Shown in pieces: positions 43,139 to 50,684 of a stretch of 63,718 bases of DNA. Every line of letters begins with the position of its first letter. The first letter of the stretch is position 1. Source of the stretch: Cytophagaceae bacterium. GTDB lineage: Bacteria; Bacteroidota; Bacteroidia; Cytophagales; Flexibacteraceae. The translations under genes and the position numbers were made by a program. Location of the stretch: assembly GCA_027485575.1 (NCBI GenBank), contig JAIXQU010000068.1, positions 1-63,718 on the forward strand. The letters run 5' to 3'. Below the pieces are notes generated by a model. It did no database searches. It was not told the origin of the DNA and saw only the letters and a list, made by a program, of their open reading frames with translations.

Positions 43139-43503
43139 TTCATTTTTTTTGTAAAAATAGCCTTGACATTTAATATGGTTACAATTTATCCCGGATTTCT
43201 CGTTGGGACTTCATTATGAAAGGTTCATCCCGACAGCAAAGCTGTTCGGAGCAGATTTGCAAAAAATCAGCACCTATTATTCGAAACTCATAGCAGCACT
43301 GGAGATGCAGAAGAAAAGGTGGCAAAGCCTCTGATTTGAAGCCGTTTAGATGTGGAAAACCTGTATATTGGCAGATGGGTATTTCCTAATGCCAGTTACG
43401 GGTTCAATGTCGTTAAGTTAAGGCCTTGCACCCTTCTTCCTTTGGAGAAGGGAAGGGATGAGGTTCACATAAAAATCTTAACTTAACGGTATTGATTCCA
43501 GGT
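43139..43503. other. 365-bp intergenic region with stem-loops and a MITE-like element
   Basis: This is the only gap above 300 bp. It should contain the M42 peptidase promoter at its left end. CCGACAGC-AAA-GCTG-T-TCGG (43230-43249) is a stem-loop with one bulged base and no T-run. The right end is the MITE-like palindrome at 43404-43495. No coding pattern or family was recognised in between. Confidence 0.6.
43404..43495. repeat. MITE-like palindromic element with 19-bp terminal inverted repeats
   Basis: TCAATGTCGTTAAGTTAAG (43404-43422) pairs with CTTAACTTAACGGTATTGA (43477-43495), 17 Watson-Crick pairs and two G.T pairs out of 19. Nested inside is a second stem, CCCTTCTTC-CTTT-GGAGAAGGG (43431-43452), followed by AAGGGATGAGG. 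The inner core resembles the CCCTTCTCC...GGAGAAGGG...GGATGAGG class of dispersed intergenic repeats seen in Bacteroidota and other phyla. It abuts the stop of the DUF1684 gene and could end that transcript. No target duplication was found and no second copy was noticed in this window. Confidence 0.68.
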
Positions 43504-44124
43504 TTAAAAAGGATAGTTTTTTTCACCAGCTTTTATCTCTTTGCTCAGTTGATTGCAACCCGGGATTTTAGGACAAACAAAATCAGCCTGGTAAGCACAA
43601 TAAGGATTGTAGGCAAAATTAAAATCTATAATAACCTGACGGCCAGGCTTTATAGTTAAATCTAAATATCGACCTCCTCCATAAGATTCCCTTCCATTTC
43701 CTTTATCTGCAAAAGGAATAAAGTATAAGCTGTCACTTTGTTCCGTAAGATCTTTCAAGACAAAAAGGGTGTCTCGCCAGGTTTCTTTTTCGAGGATCAA
43801 ATAGGCGTGAATCTTGTGAGAAGGGTAACCAGGTCTATCCGGCATAAGATCAAGTTCGGCCCCATCTTTAACCAAAAAGACATCAGATTTATAAATCTCC
43901 ATTTCATTGGGCGTGTAGTAAATCAGAGAATCAAAGTTGGCATTATTGTAAAAAGGTGCGTCCACTTTCTGAACTAGAAATTGGTTTTTGGCCTTTCTAA
44001 AAGACAAAATATCATTTGAATTAAATACAGGGCTTTTAGGAGTAAGGCTGATAATGGAAAAGAAAGTGGCCGCGATAATTGCCAAAGAAACAATTCCAAA
44101 AAAATAAATAGGTTTTAGTTTCAT
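43504..44124 (-). CDS. DUF1684 domain protein
   Basis: The 206-residue protein has one N-terminal membrane anchor (about 8-28) and a C-terminal DUF1684 region with GGGRYLDLTIKPG, VIDFNFAYNPYCAYQ and CPKIPGCNQLSKEIKAGEK, the last two being the conserved family block. DUF1684 proteins are widespread and of unknown function. The gene overlaps the end of radC by 4 bp (ATGA type), so it is translationally coupled to radC. A MITE-like palindrome lies 8 bp beyond its stop. Confidence 0.9.
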   Translation of the reverse strand: MKLKPIYFFGIVSLAIIAATFFSIISLTPKSPVFNSNDILSFRKAKNQFLVQKVDAPFYNNANFDSLIYYTPNEMEIYKSDVFLVKDGAELDLMPDRPGYPSHKIHAYLILEKETWRDTLFVLKDLTEQSDSLYFIPFADKGNGRESYGGGRYLDLTIKPGRQVIIDFNFAYNPYCAYQADFVCPKIPGCNQLSKEIKAGEKNYPF

Positions 44125-44825
44125 AAATCTCCCTCGTCTGCAAAACTATAATACCCTGAATTGGTAAAAATAATATGGTCAATTATCCTGATTTGAAGCA
44201 TTTCTCCGGCTTGGACTATTTTTTTTGTAATGTTCTTATCCTCCTGACTAGGAGTTTTTTTACCCGATGGGTGGTTGTGAATTAAGGCGATGTTTGTAGC
44301 TAAATTTTCAAGAGCTTCCTTGAAAATTATTCTTAGGTCTACAGATACCTGCGTTATTCCACCTTCACCTATTTTCACCTTTTTAATTGGCCTCAAACTA
44401 TGGTTAAGTAAAACAATCCAAAACTGTTCAGTGGGTAAATCCATTAAATCAGCCTTAAAATAGTTGTAAATAGCAATAGAGCCGAGAAATTGCGTAATCA
44501 CCTCTGCTTCAACTTGTTTCCGTCTTCTTCCAAGCTCCATGGCAGAAATTATGGAAATGGCCTTTGCTTCTCCAATGCCTTTAATTTTACATAAGTCTTT
44601 TACCCCCATTCTGGCCAGGGCATTTAAATCATTACCAGCCAAAGACATAATGCGTTTTGCTACGTCCACTGCAGACTCATTTGCATTCCCGGAACCAATC
44701 AAAATGGCAATGAGTTCTGCGTCTGTAAGTACCGACTTACCTTTAAGGAGAAGTTTTTCTCTGGGCCTGTCATCTTCAGCCCATTGCAAAATACTAAGCC
44801 TCTTTTCGTTAGCGTTTTGCTCCAT
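44121..44825 (-). CDS. radC: RadC/JAB-domain protein
   Basis: The 234-residue protein has an N-terminal UPF0758/HhH region (CKIKGIGEAKAISI, about 79-92) and a JAMM metalloprotease-like domain with the metal motif HNHPSG...PSQED (His183, His185, Asp196). RadC was named for a DNA-repair mutant later assigned to another gene; its real activity is unsettled. I use ATG 44823-44825; a TTG at 44840 would add five residues. The gene lies between a small His-tailed membrane protein (35 bp upstream) and a DUF1684 gene (4-bp overlap). Confidence 0.93.
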   Translation of the reverse strand: MEQNANEKRLSILQWAEDDRPREKLLLKGKSVLTDAELIAILIGSGNANESAVDVAKRIMSLAGNDLNALARMGVKDLCKIKGIGEAKAISIISAMELGRRRKQVEAEVITQFLGSIAIYNYFKADLMDLPTEQFWIVLLNHSLRPIKKVKIGEGGITQVSVDLRIIFKEALENLATNIALIHNHPSGKKTPSQEDKNITKKIVQAGEMLQIRIIDHIIFTNSGYYSFADEGDL

Positions 44826-44860
44826 TTGGCTTGTAAACAACTGGTGTAAAAGTTTTGAGA

Positions 44861-45100
44861 CTAGTGATCGTGATGATGGTGGTGATCTGTCTCAATCCCA
44901 TTTTTGAAGTAATAATATTTGAGTAATGTTCCACCAATGAAAACCATTGCCCAAATCCAATAAAGATTTGTAAAGCTATCTACCTGCTTATCAGCAAAAT
45001 ATAGTCCGGCGTGAGACATTCCGGACACCACCATACCGGTGGCAGCGATATTTTGCCAGATGTTAAAATCCCAAAATTTAAATTCAGTTTCTGTAGTCAT
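44861..45100 (-). CDS. Small membrane protein with natural His-rich C-terminus
   Basis: This 79-residue protein has two hydrophobic segments (about 18-36 and 47-66) and ends in [14 protein letters not shown], a His/Asp tail able to bind metals such as Ni, Zn or Cu. I do not recognise a family. The ATG at 45098-45100 is chosen because a full promoter lies 34 bp upstream; a longer frame reaching 45169 would include that promoter. It heads an operon with radC and a DUF1684 gene. Whether the tail is a metal sensor, store or accidental is unknown. Confidence 0.75.
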   Translation of the reverse strand: MTTETEFKFWDFNIWQNIAATGMVVSGMSHAGLYFADKQVDSFTNLYWIWAMVFIGGTLLKYYYFKNGIETDHHHHHDH

Positions 45101-45133
45101 TGCGAATGGTTTAAGATTGTTCTTACAACATTC

Positions 45134-45165
45134 AAATATATAGGCAAAAACAAAAAGAACGCAAT
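45134..45165 (-). promoter_or_regulatory. Bacteroidota-type promoter for the His-tail/radC/DUF1684 operon
   Basis: On the minus strand, TTG (45165-45163), 21 bases, then TATATTTG (45141-45134) matches the TTG / TAnnTTTG promoter. Transcription should start near 45128, leaving a leader of about 28 bases to the ATG at 45100. Confidence 0.62.
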
Positions 45166-45218
45166 TCATTTTTTTGATAGCCAGAATATTTTCAAATTAT
45201 TTTTTAAAAATAAAAGCA

Positions 45219-45244
45219 TTGAATCAAAAATAACACTACTTTTG
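45219..45244 (+). promoter_or_regulatory. Putative promoter for rpmG
   Basis: TACTTTTG (45237-45244) is an exact TAnnTTTG match 21 bases before the rpmG ATG. The nearest TTG (45219-45221) is 15 bases upstream of it, closer than the usual 19-21, so the -33 part is weak. Confidence 0.5.
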
Positions 45245-45265
45245 CGGTCCATTTTCGGAAAAGAC

Positions 45266-45448
45266 ATGGCTAAGAAAGGTAATCGCATACAAGTAATTAT
45301 GGAATGCACTGAACACAAGAACAGTGGCGTGCCAGGAACTTCTCGTTATATAACAACGAAAAACAGGAAAAATACAACCCAGCGAATGGAGTTGAAAAAA
45401 TATAATCCTATTCTCAAGAAAGTAACTGTCCACAAAGAAATTAAGTAA
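45266..45448 (+). CDS. rpmG: 50S ribosomal protein L33 (bL33)
   Basis: The 60-residue protein [17 protein letters not shown]... with [17 protein letters not shown] and [14 protein letters not shown] is a near-textbook Bacteroidota L33. It is a small basic protein of the large ribosomal subunit. It has a single Cys rather than the CxxC pairs of the zinc-binding form, so it is the zinc-independent type. The start is ATG 45266; an open frame runs upstream to 45011 but crosses a divergent gene. In many relatives rpmB (L28) precedes rpmG; here it does not. Confidence 0.97.
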   Translation: MAKKGNRIQVIMECTEHKNSGVPGTSRYITTKNRKNTTQRMELKKYNPILKKVTVHKEIK

Positions 45449-45450
45449 CC

Positions 45451-45606
45451 ATGGCAAAGAAAGTAGTTGCAACACTCAAAACTGGTGAAGGCAAAGCCTT
45501 CACGAAAGTAATAAAGGCGGTTAAGTCACCTAAAACTGGCGCTTACACCTTTAAAGAAGAAATTGTGCCTAACGATCAGGTGCAGGAATGGTTGAAAAAC
45601 AGCTAA
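45451..45606 (+). CDS. DUF4295 family small protein (ribosome-associated candidate)
   Basis: The 51-residue basic protein MAKKVVATLKTGEGKAFTK... to VQEWLKNS follows rpmG by 2 bp. It belongs to DUF4295, a family restricted to Bacteroidota and kept next to rpmG and ftsY. A novel large-subunit protein (bL38) was reported from the Flavobacterium johnsoniae ribosome; I think this family may be that protein but cannot confirm it here. Short size, high Lys content and position beside L33 support a ribosomal role. A terminator lies 20 bp after the stop. Confidence 0.9.
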   Translation: MAKKVVATLKTGEGKAFTKVIKAVKSPKTGAYTFKEEIVPNDQVQEWLKNS

Positions 45607-45625
45607 TTTACTGAAATTTTCAATG

Positions 45626-45649
45626 TCCCCTGTTAAGGGGATTTTTTTT
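45626..45649 (+). terminator. Rho-independent terminator after DUF4295
   Basis: TCCCC (45626-45630), loop TGTTAA and GGGGA (45637-45641) are followed by eight T. It ends the rpmG-DUF4295 transcript and separates it from ftsY. Confidence 0.8.
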
Positions 45650-45665
45650 GTGCCCATCTTTACAG

Positions 45666-45688
45666 CCTCTCTTCTTTGAGAGGTTTTT
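45666..45688 (+). terminator. Second terminator-like hairpin upstream of ftsY
   Basis: CCTCTC (45666-45671), loop TTCTTT and GAGAGG (45678-45683) are followed by TTTTT. It lies 16 bp after the first terminator and 42 bp before the ftsY ATG, so the two form a tandem terminator, or the second is an attenuator in the ftsY leader. Confidence 0.6.
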
Positions 45689-45730
45689 GTTTTACATATT
45701 CCCTACACATTTTCAAATTGCAATTTAGCC

Positions 45731-46696
45731 ATGGGTTTTTTTGATTTTTTTACTGGTAAGAAAAAGGAAGAGCTAAAAGAATCGCTCGATAAAGGACTTG
45801 AAAAAACCAAGGATACTTTTTTTGATCGACTTACAAAGGCCATAGTAGGTAAATCAGAAATAGATGATGATGTCTTAGATGAGTTGGAAGAAATTCTCAT
45901 TGGAGCAGATGTTGGAACGCCAACTACCATTAAAATTATAAAGCAAATTCAGGATAGGGTTAAGCTTGAAAAATATTCATCCACCTCAGAGCTTGATAAA
46001 ATATTAAGAGAAGAGGTTGCTAAGTTGCTTGACACCCAAAATTCTAAAATTAGTCATCATTTCAGGGACCTTCCGTCCAAACCTTTTGTGATAATGGTTG
46101 TTGGGGTTAATGGAGTTGGCAAGACAACTACCATAGGTAAACTGGCATCCCAATATCATGCCTATGGACATAAAGTCGTTCTTGGAGCCGCAGATACTTT
46201 TCGTGCAGCAGCTGTGGAACAGCTTAAACTTTGGGGTTCTCGTTCAGGGGTTCCTGTTATTGAACACGGAATGAATACCGATCCTGCTTCTGTTGCTTTT
46301 GATGCAATTAAAACCGCGGTTGATCAAAATGCGGACGTGGTCATTATTGACACGGCGGGCCGGCTTCACAACAAAGTGAACCTTATGAATGAACTAAACA
46401 AAATTAAGAGGGTAATGCAAAAGGTAATACCAGATGCACCACAGGAGGTTTTGTTGGTTCTGGATGGTTCAACAGGGCAAAATGCATTGAAACAGGCGGA
46501 AGAATTTTCCAGGGTTACAGAAGTTACTGCTTTGGCAATTACCAAATTGGACGGTACCGCAAAGGGTGGGGTAGTAATCGGTATTTCAGACCAATTGAAT
46601 ATTCCGGTTAAATATATTGGAGTGGGTGAAAAGATAGATGACCTTCAGATTTTTGACCGGCATGAGTTTGTTGAATCTCTATTTAAGCGTTCTTAG
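45731..46696 (+). CDS. ftsY: Signal recognition particle receptor FtsY
   Basis: The 321-residue SRP-family GTPase docks ribosomes translating membrane proteins at the inner membrane together with Ffh. After a short acidic/basic N-terminus (MGFFDFFTGKKKEEL, lacking the long A-domain of E. coli) comes the four-helix N domain and the G domain with GVNGVGKTTTIGKLA (G1, about 120-134), DTFRAAAVEQL (G2), DTAGR (G3), TKLDGTAKGG (G4) and GVGEKIDDLQIF (G5 region). Length fits the short form. The gene's last 35 bp overlap the start of the next ORF in another frame. Confidence 0.97.
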   Translation: MGFFDFFTGKKKEELKESLDKGLEKTKDTFFDRLTKAIVGKSEIDDDVLDELEEILIGADVGTPTTIKIIKQIQDRVKLEKYSSTSELDKILREEVAKLLDTQNSKISHHFRDLPSKPFVIMVVGVNGVGKTTTIGKLASQYHAYGHKVVLGAADTFRAAAVEQLKLWGSRSGVPVIEHGMNTDPASVAFDAIKTAVDQNADVVIIDTAGRLHNKVNLMNELNKIKRVMQKVIPDAPQEVLLVLDGSTGQNALKQAEEFSRVTEVTALAITKLDGTAKGGVVIGISDQLNIPVKYIGVGEKIDDLQIFDRHEFVESLFKRS

Positions 46697-47216
46697 CTTA
46701 GTTCTTAATTTTTGTTTTTCGGGCGATTTAAGCATTAGCTTCAAATCCTCCATTTGTCCCAACCAATCCATTACAGATTTTCAGGGCAGAATAATAAATT
46801 CCAGAAAAAAGAAAGTCTCCATTTGTGATCGGGTCATTACCCAAGGCATAAAAGGAAATATTATTTTGGAAAAAGGAAATTTTATGCCTTCTCCTGACTC
46901 AAAGCCCGGAAAAGGGAAAGGAGTGAAAAGAGAAATAGCCTTTTTTGAACTAACCAAATCCGATCAGGCAGTTGAGGGAAAAGCCCCTGGTTTTTATAAA
47001 AAGATAAATACAAAATTGGTTTTCAGGACATTCTCAAATCTAAAGGGTTGCTTTGTGGCCAATCTAAATCCGGGAAAATATTCCATGTTTGTTAAGGAAG
47101 AAGGAGAATGGTATGCCAACGGGTTTGGAACAGAAAATGAAATTTATGAGGTTGAAGTAAAGGAAGGAGTGGTTACTCAGGTTGATTTTAAAATTAACCA
47201 TGGTGCATTTTTTTAG
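46662..47216 (+). CDS. Carboxypeptidase regulatory-like (Ig-fold) secreted protein
   Basis: This 184-residue protein starts, from ATG 46662, with a hydrophobic leader MSLLNLYLSVLSLVLNFCFSG that looks like a signal peptide and overlaps the last 35 bp of ftsY in a different frame. The body contains QGIKGNIILEKGNFMPSPDSKP, IAFFELTKSDQ, LNPGKYSMFVKEEGEWYANGF and VEVKEGVVTQVDFKI, a pattern found in a Bacteroidota family of small surface proteins with a carboxypeptidase-regulatory-like beta sandwich. Function is unknown. A start at a later codon would lose the leader. Confidence 0.72.
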   Translation: MSLLNLYLSVLSLVLNFCFSGDLSISFKSSICPNQSITDFQGRIINSRKKKVSICDRVITQGIKGNIILEKGNFMPSPDSKPGKGKGVKREIAFFELTKSDQAVEGKAPGFYKKINTKLVFRTFSNLKGCFVANLNPGKYSMFVKEEGEWYANGFGTENEIYEVEVKEGVVTQVDFKINHGAFF

Positions 47217-47292
47217 ACTTTCAGATTTTCCATTTTTTAATAAATAGGGCAGTTTTTAAGGAGAAAGGACCCTTCCAACAGGAGTTTTTCTT

Positions 47293-47300
47293 TACCTTTG
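47293..47300 (+). promoter_or_regulatory. Putative -7 box (TACCTTTG) for nuoIJ
   Basis: TACCTTTG matches TAnnTTTG, 26 bases before the TTG start of nuoI. The -33 TTG was not found at the usual spacing. Confidence 0.38.
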
Positions 47301-47325
47301 ATGGATAAAAAATGATTTTTTCAGT

Positions 47326-48135
47326 TTGGGAAAGGAAGGAAATTTTTCGATTTTTTTGAAAGGCTTAAAATCCACAGTTAAAGGTATGTCTCTCACAATG
47401 AGTCATATGCGAAAGGCTTTTTCAAAAAGGAAAATTCAGGACATTCGGGACAATCATTTTTTTGATAATGCCCCGGGTATTACCACACTTACTTATCCTT
47501 ATCAGGCCATTCCTGTTCCAGATCACGGTCGATATCAGTTGTTTAATGAAATAGAAGATTGCATTGTATGTGATAAATGCGCCAAAATTTGTCCGGTAGA
47601 TTGTATTGAAATAGAGCCCATAAAAAGCGTCGGAGAATTTGGAAAAACATCTGACGGAACTTCCAAAAGGATTTATGCTGCCAAGTTTGACATTGACATG
47701 GCCAAGTGTTGTTTCTGTGGACTTTGCACTACGGTATGTCCTACAGAGTGCCTTACAATGACAGATGAATACGATTTTTCGGTTTTTGATTTAGGAAAAA
47801 TGAACTTTGGATTTGGAAACTTATCGGAATCTGAAGCAGAGGAGAAGCGGAGAGAATGGGAAGAAAATCAGGCTAAGAAGGAAGCCCTGAAGGCCGAAGC
47901 AAGTGTCCGGAATTCACCTTCCCAATCGACCATTCCCTCGCCCAACAGACCAATGAGACCTTCCGGGATGCCGGTTCAGAAACCAGCGTCAGAAGAAGCG
48001 CCTAAGTTGGAAGAAAGTACAGATGCCCAGCTTCCACCTCCTGTAAATACGACTTATTCCCCCAAAGCGAGGCCGAGACCCACAATTCCGTCAAAGCCTG
48101 CTTCAAATCAAAATCCGGAAAAGGCTGATGGATAA
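47326..48135 (+). CDS. nuoI: NADH-quinone oxidoreductase subunit I with long C-terminal extension
   Basis: The protein carries the two [4Fe-4S] clusters N6a/N6b of complex I: Cys79-Cys82-Cys85-Cys89 and Cys128-Cys131-Cys134-Cys138. Residues 1-170 match NuoI. The total of 269 residues is about 80-100 longer than usual; the extra part (from about 195) is rich in Pro, Ser, Ala and Glu and looks disordered. A TTG start (47326) is used because it keeps the N-terminal helix FLKGLKSTVKGMSL; ATG 47386 would cut it. nuoJ overlaps the last 8 bp. The remaining nuo genes are not in the window. Confidence 0.92.
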   Translation: MGKEGNFSIFLKGLKSTVKGMSLTMSHMRKAFSKRKIQDIRDNHFFDNAPGITTLTYPYQAIPVPDHGRYQLFNEIEDCIVCDKCAKICPVDCIEIEPIKSVGEFGKTSDGTSKRIYAAKFDIDMAKCCFCGLCTTVCPTECLTMTDEYDFSVFDLGKMNFGFGNLSESEAEEKRREWEENQAKKEALKAEASVRNSPSQSTIPSPNRPMRPSGMPVQKPASEEAPKLEESTDAQLPPPVNTTYSPKARPRPTIPSKPASNQNPEKADG

Positions 48136-48652
48136 GCAACTGGTTTTGTTTTTTTTGCTGGGCATAACTTTTGCGTCATGTCTTAGCGTTTTGTTTTCCA
48201 GAAAAGTGATTTATGCGGCTTTTTCTTTGTTTGGAATGTTAATGGGTATGGCGGGAATTTATGCCGTCCTGTCTGCCCATACCGCGACTTTTGCCCAGGT
48301 GGTTTTGTATGTTGGGGGAATCATGGTTTTGGTCGTTTTTGCCCTTTTTATCAATCCTGAGTCTGATTCGATTAATGCTCCATTTTTTGGCTTTAAGCAA
48401 AATTTCGGCCCAATTGTCATTTTGCTGGCTTTTACCAGTTATCTGCTTTGGCAGATTCCGTTTCAGGAACTACAAACTTTATTTGAAAGTAAAGGCCAGA
48501 AAACCAACTCAATAAATTCTCCAGCCATTACCGGAAGAGACTTGATTCTCGAATATGGTTTGGTTTTTGAGACCCTCGGTATATTATTGCTGGCTACTAT
48601 TGTTTTGGCGGGCTGGTATTTAAAGAATCAAGATGAAACTTCTACAAAATGA
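48128..48652 (+). CDS. nuoJ: NADH-quinone oxidoreductase subunit J
   Basis: The 174-residue membrane protein has five spans and the NuoJ motif TFAQVVLYVGGIMVLVVFALF (about 54-74), followed by a polar loop and a last span ending near 165. It is a proton-channel-side subunit of complex I. Its ATG lies 8 bp inside nuoI and its TGA stop overlaps the next ATG (ATGA), so nuoI, nuoJ and the SUI1 gene are translationally coupled. No nuoK follows, which is unusual. Confidence 0.93.
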   Translation: MDKQLVLFFLLGITFASCLSVLFSRKVIYAAFSLFGMLMGMAGIYAVLSAHTATFAQVVLYVGGIMVLVVFALFINPESDSINAPFFGFKQNFGPIVILLAFTSYLLWQIPFQELQTLFESKGQKTNSINSPAITGRDLILEYGLVFETLGILLLATIVLAGWYLKNQDETSTK

Positions 48653-48987
48653 GCAAGCCAAAAGGTAGAGAAGGAATGGTCTATTCAACAAATCCTGATT
48701 TTCAGTTTGAAGATCAAAAACCTGTGGCACAAGTGGATTTGCCCATGTCTAGCCAAAAACTCAAAGTGAGTTTGGATAAAAGCGGAAGGGCAGGTAAAGT
48801 CGTAACCTTGGTCGAAAATTTTATCGGTTCTCTTTCTGCCCTTGAAAAATTAGGTAAGGATCTTAAAAACCACTGTGGTACTGGAGGAACAGCCAAAGAC
48901 TACGAAATACTAATTCAAGGGGATCAAAGAAAAAAAGTAGTTGAATACCTTCAAAAAAAAGGGGCCCAGGTAAAGTTGATTTCCTGA
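48649..48987 (+). CDS. SUI1/YciH family translation initiation factor
   Basis: The 112-residue protein has a disordered N-terminus (1-35) and a SUI1 (eIF1-like) domain: LDKSGRAGKVVTLVENFIG, LEKLGKDLKNHCGTGGTAKD (the G-T-G-G-[ST] block) and EILIQGDQRKKVVEYLQKKGA. E. coli YciH helps discriminate non-canonical initiation under stress. It overlaps nuoJ by 4 bp, so it is expressed with the complex I genes; a functional link is not obvious. In a phylum with little Shine-Dalgarno use and several TTG/GTG starts, a start-fidelity factor is worth noting. Confidence 0.93.
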   Translation: MSKPKGREGMVYSTNPDFQFEDQKPVAQVDLPMSSQKLKVSLDKSGRAGKVVTLVENFIGSLSALEKLGKDLKNHCGTGGTAKDYEILIQGDQRKKVVEYLQKKGAQVKLIS

Positions 48988-49055
48988 AAACCTGATATTG
49001 TTTCCTCTTTTCTCATTTTATTTGTCAAAAAAATACACCAGATCTTATACTCTAT

Positions 49056-50684
49056 ATGAATGCTATTTTTCAGCTTCCTAAGCCTGTCAATGAACCCATT
49101 TTGTCTTATGCACCAGGCTCAGCAGAACGTGCAGCCTTAAAAAAGGCCTTAGCCAATGCCAAATCATCTGTGAAAGATATCCCAATGATCATTGGCGGGC
49201 AGGAAGTAAGAACCGGAAATCTCAAAAATGTAAATCCTCCCCACGAACATAAGCATGTTTTAGCTCAGTTTCATCAGGGAGATGCAGGCCATGTGGAGCA
49301 GGCAATTAATGCAGCATTGCATGCCAAAAAGGATTGGGAAAGTCTATCATGGGACCAGAGAGCAGCAATTTTTTTGAAAGCAGCCGATTTGCTTGCAGGT
49401 CCTTACAGGCCGATAATTAATGCAGCAACAATGCTTGGCCAAAGTAAAAATGCCTACCAGGCTGAAATTGATTCTGCCTGTGAGCTGATAGATTTTTTGC
49501 GTTTTAATGCAAGCTTTGCTGAGCAGATTTATACCCAACAATCCATTTCAGCACCCGGTCAATGGAATAGAATGGAATACAGAGCCCTGGAGGGATTTGT
49601 TTTTGCCTTGACACCTTTCAATTTTACGGCAATTGCCGGAAATCTTCCTTCTGCCCCTGCTTTAATGGGAAATACCGTGGTTTGGAAACCAGCCAATACC
49701 CAGATTTTTGCCGCCCAGGTTATAATGGAGGTTTTGCAGAAATCCGGTTTACCAGACGGGGTTATAAATCTGGTTTTTGTGGATGGCCCTACGGCCGGTT
49801 CTGTTATTTTTAACCATCCTGATTTTGCAGGAATTCATTTTACGGGTAGCACAGGCGTCTTCCAGGATGTATGGACAAAAATTGGTGCCAATATTAAAAC
49901 CTATAAGTCTTACCCAAGAATTGTGGGAGAAACCGGAGGAAAAGACTTCATCATTGCCCATGAAAGTGCAGATGTTGAGGCACTTTCCGTTGCCATTATC
50001 AGAGGAGCGTTTGAATATCAAGGTCAAAAATGCTCTGCTGCCAGCCGTGGTTATATTCCTAAAGGGATGTGGCCGCAACTTTCTTTGCTTCTCAAAAAAC
50101 ATTTATCAGAGATTAAAATGGGTTCTGTGGAGGATTTCAGAAATCTTGTAAATGCAGTAATTGATAAAAAGTCATTTGAAAAATTGAAAACCTACATTGA
50201 CCAGGTTCAAGCCAGTCCTGTAGCAGAAATTTGGCATGGTGGAAAATGTGACGACTCAGTAGGATATTTTGTTGAGCCTACCATCATTCTCACCCAGGAT
50301 CCACTTTATGTTACCATGCAGGAGGAGCTTTTTGGGCCGGTCTTTACTTTGTTTTTATATGAGGATGCCGATTTTGAAAGAGCCCTGGAGTTGGTAAATG
50401 AAACTTCACCGTATGCACTTACTGGTGCTTTGTGGGCAAAGGATCGATATGCCCTTGATCTGGGAACCAAATTTTTATCCAATGCAGCGGGTAATTTTTA
50501 TATCAATGACAAACCTACAGGAGCTGTGGTAGGTCAACAACCATTTGGAGGTGGAAGAGCCTCGGGAACAAATGATAAAGCAGGTTCTGTTCTGAATTTA
50601 TACCGATGGGTATCTCCACGGGCAATCAAAGAAACATGGAATCCTCCTGTGGCGGTTGAATATCCGTTTATGGGTGGAGAGTAG
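49056..50684 (+). CDS. pruA: L-glutamate gamma-semialdehyde dehydrogenase
   Basis: The 542-residue aldehyde dehydrogenase oxidises glutamate semialdehyde (from proline) to glutamate with NAD+. Catalytic residues are Glu292 (GETGGKDF) and Cys326 (GQKCSAASR); the NAD-binding FTGSTGVF and FALTPFNF segments match the bacterial/mitochondrial P5C dehydrogenase group. Length fits the monofunctional enzyme. Proline dehydrogenase is not in the window. The last codons form a palindrome with the convergent gene: TAG and CTA abut at 50682-50687 inside GAGTAGCTACTC. Confidence 0.96.
   Translation: MNAIFQLPKPVNEPILSYAPGSAERAALKKALANAKSSVKDIPMIIGGQEVRTGNLKNVNPPHEHKHVLAQFHQGDAGHVEQAINAALHAKKDWESLSWDQRAAIFLKAADLLAGPYRPIINAATMLGQSKNAYQAEIDSACELIDFLRFNASFAEQIYTQQSISAPGQWNRMEYRALEGFVFALTPFNFTAIAGNLPSAPALMGNTVVWKPANTQIFAAQVIMEVLQKSGLPDGVINLVFVDGPTAGSVIFNHPDFAGIHFTGSTGVFQDVWTKIGANIKTYKSYPRIVGETGGKDFIIAHESADVEALSVAIIRGAFEYQGQKCSAASRGYIPKGMWPQLSLLLKKHLSEIKMGSVEDFRNLVNAVIDKKSFEKLKTYIDQVQASPVAEIWHGGKCDDSVGYFVEPTIILTQDPLYVTMQEELFGPVFTLFLYEDADFERALELVNETSPYALTGALWAKDRYALDLGTKFLSNAAGNFYINDKPTGAVVGQQPFGGGRASGTNDKAGSVLNLYRWVSPRAIKETWNPPVAVEYPFMGGE

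Noticed and set aside
43139-43403. Hidden gene in the 365-bp gap
   Set aside because: No frame without stops is long enough and no family-like peptide was seen.
44861-44890. His tail as cloning vector contamination
   Set aside because: The tail uses CAT/CAC codons within a natural gene, contains Asp residues, and the gene continues into genomic context with its own promoter.
45011-45448. 145-residue ORF ending with L33
   Set aside because: The part before 45266 crosses a divergent gene and two promoters; only the 60-residue L33 is supported.
49777-50151. 124-codon ORF in another frame of pruA
   Set aside because: Same-strand shadow over the catalytic core of PruA.
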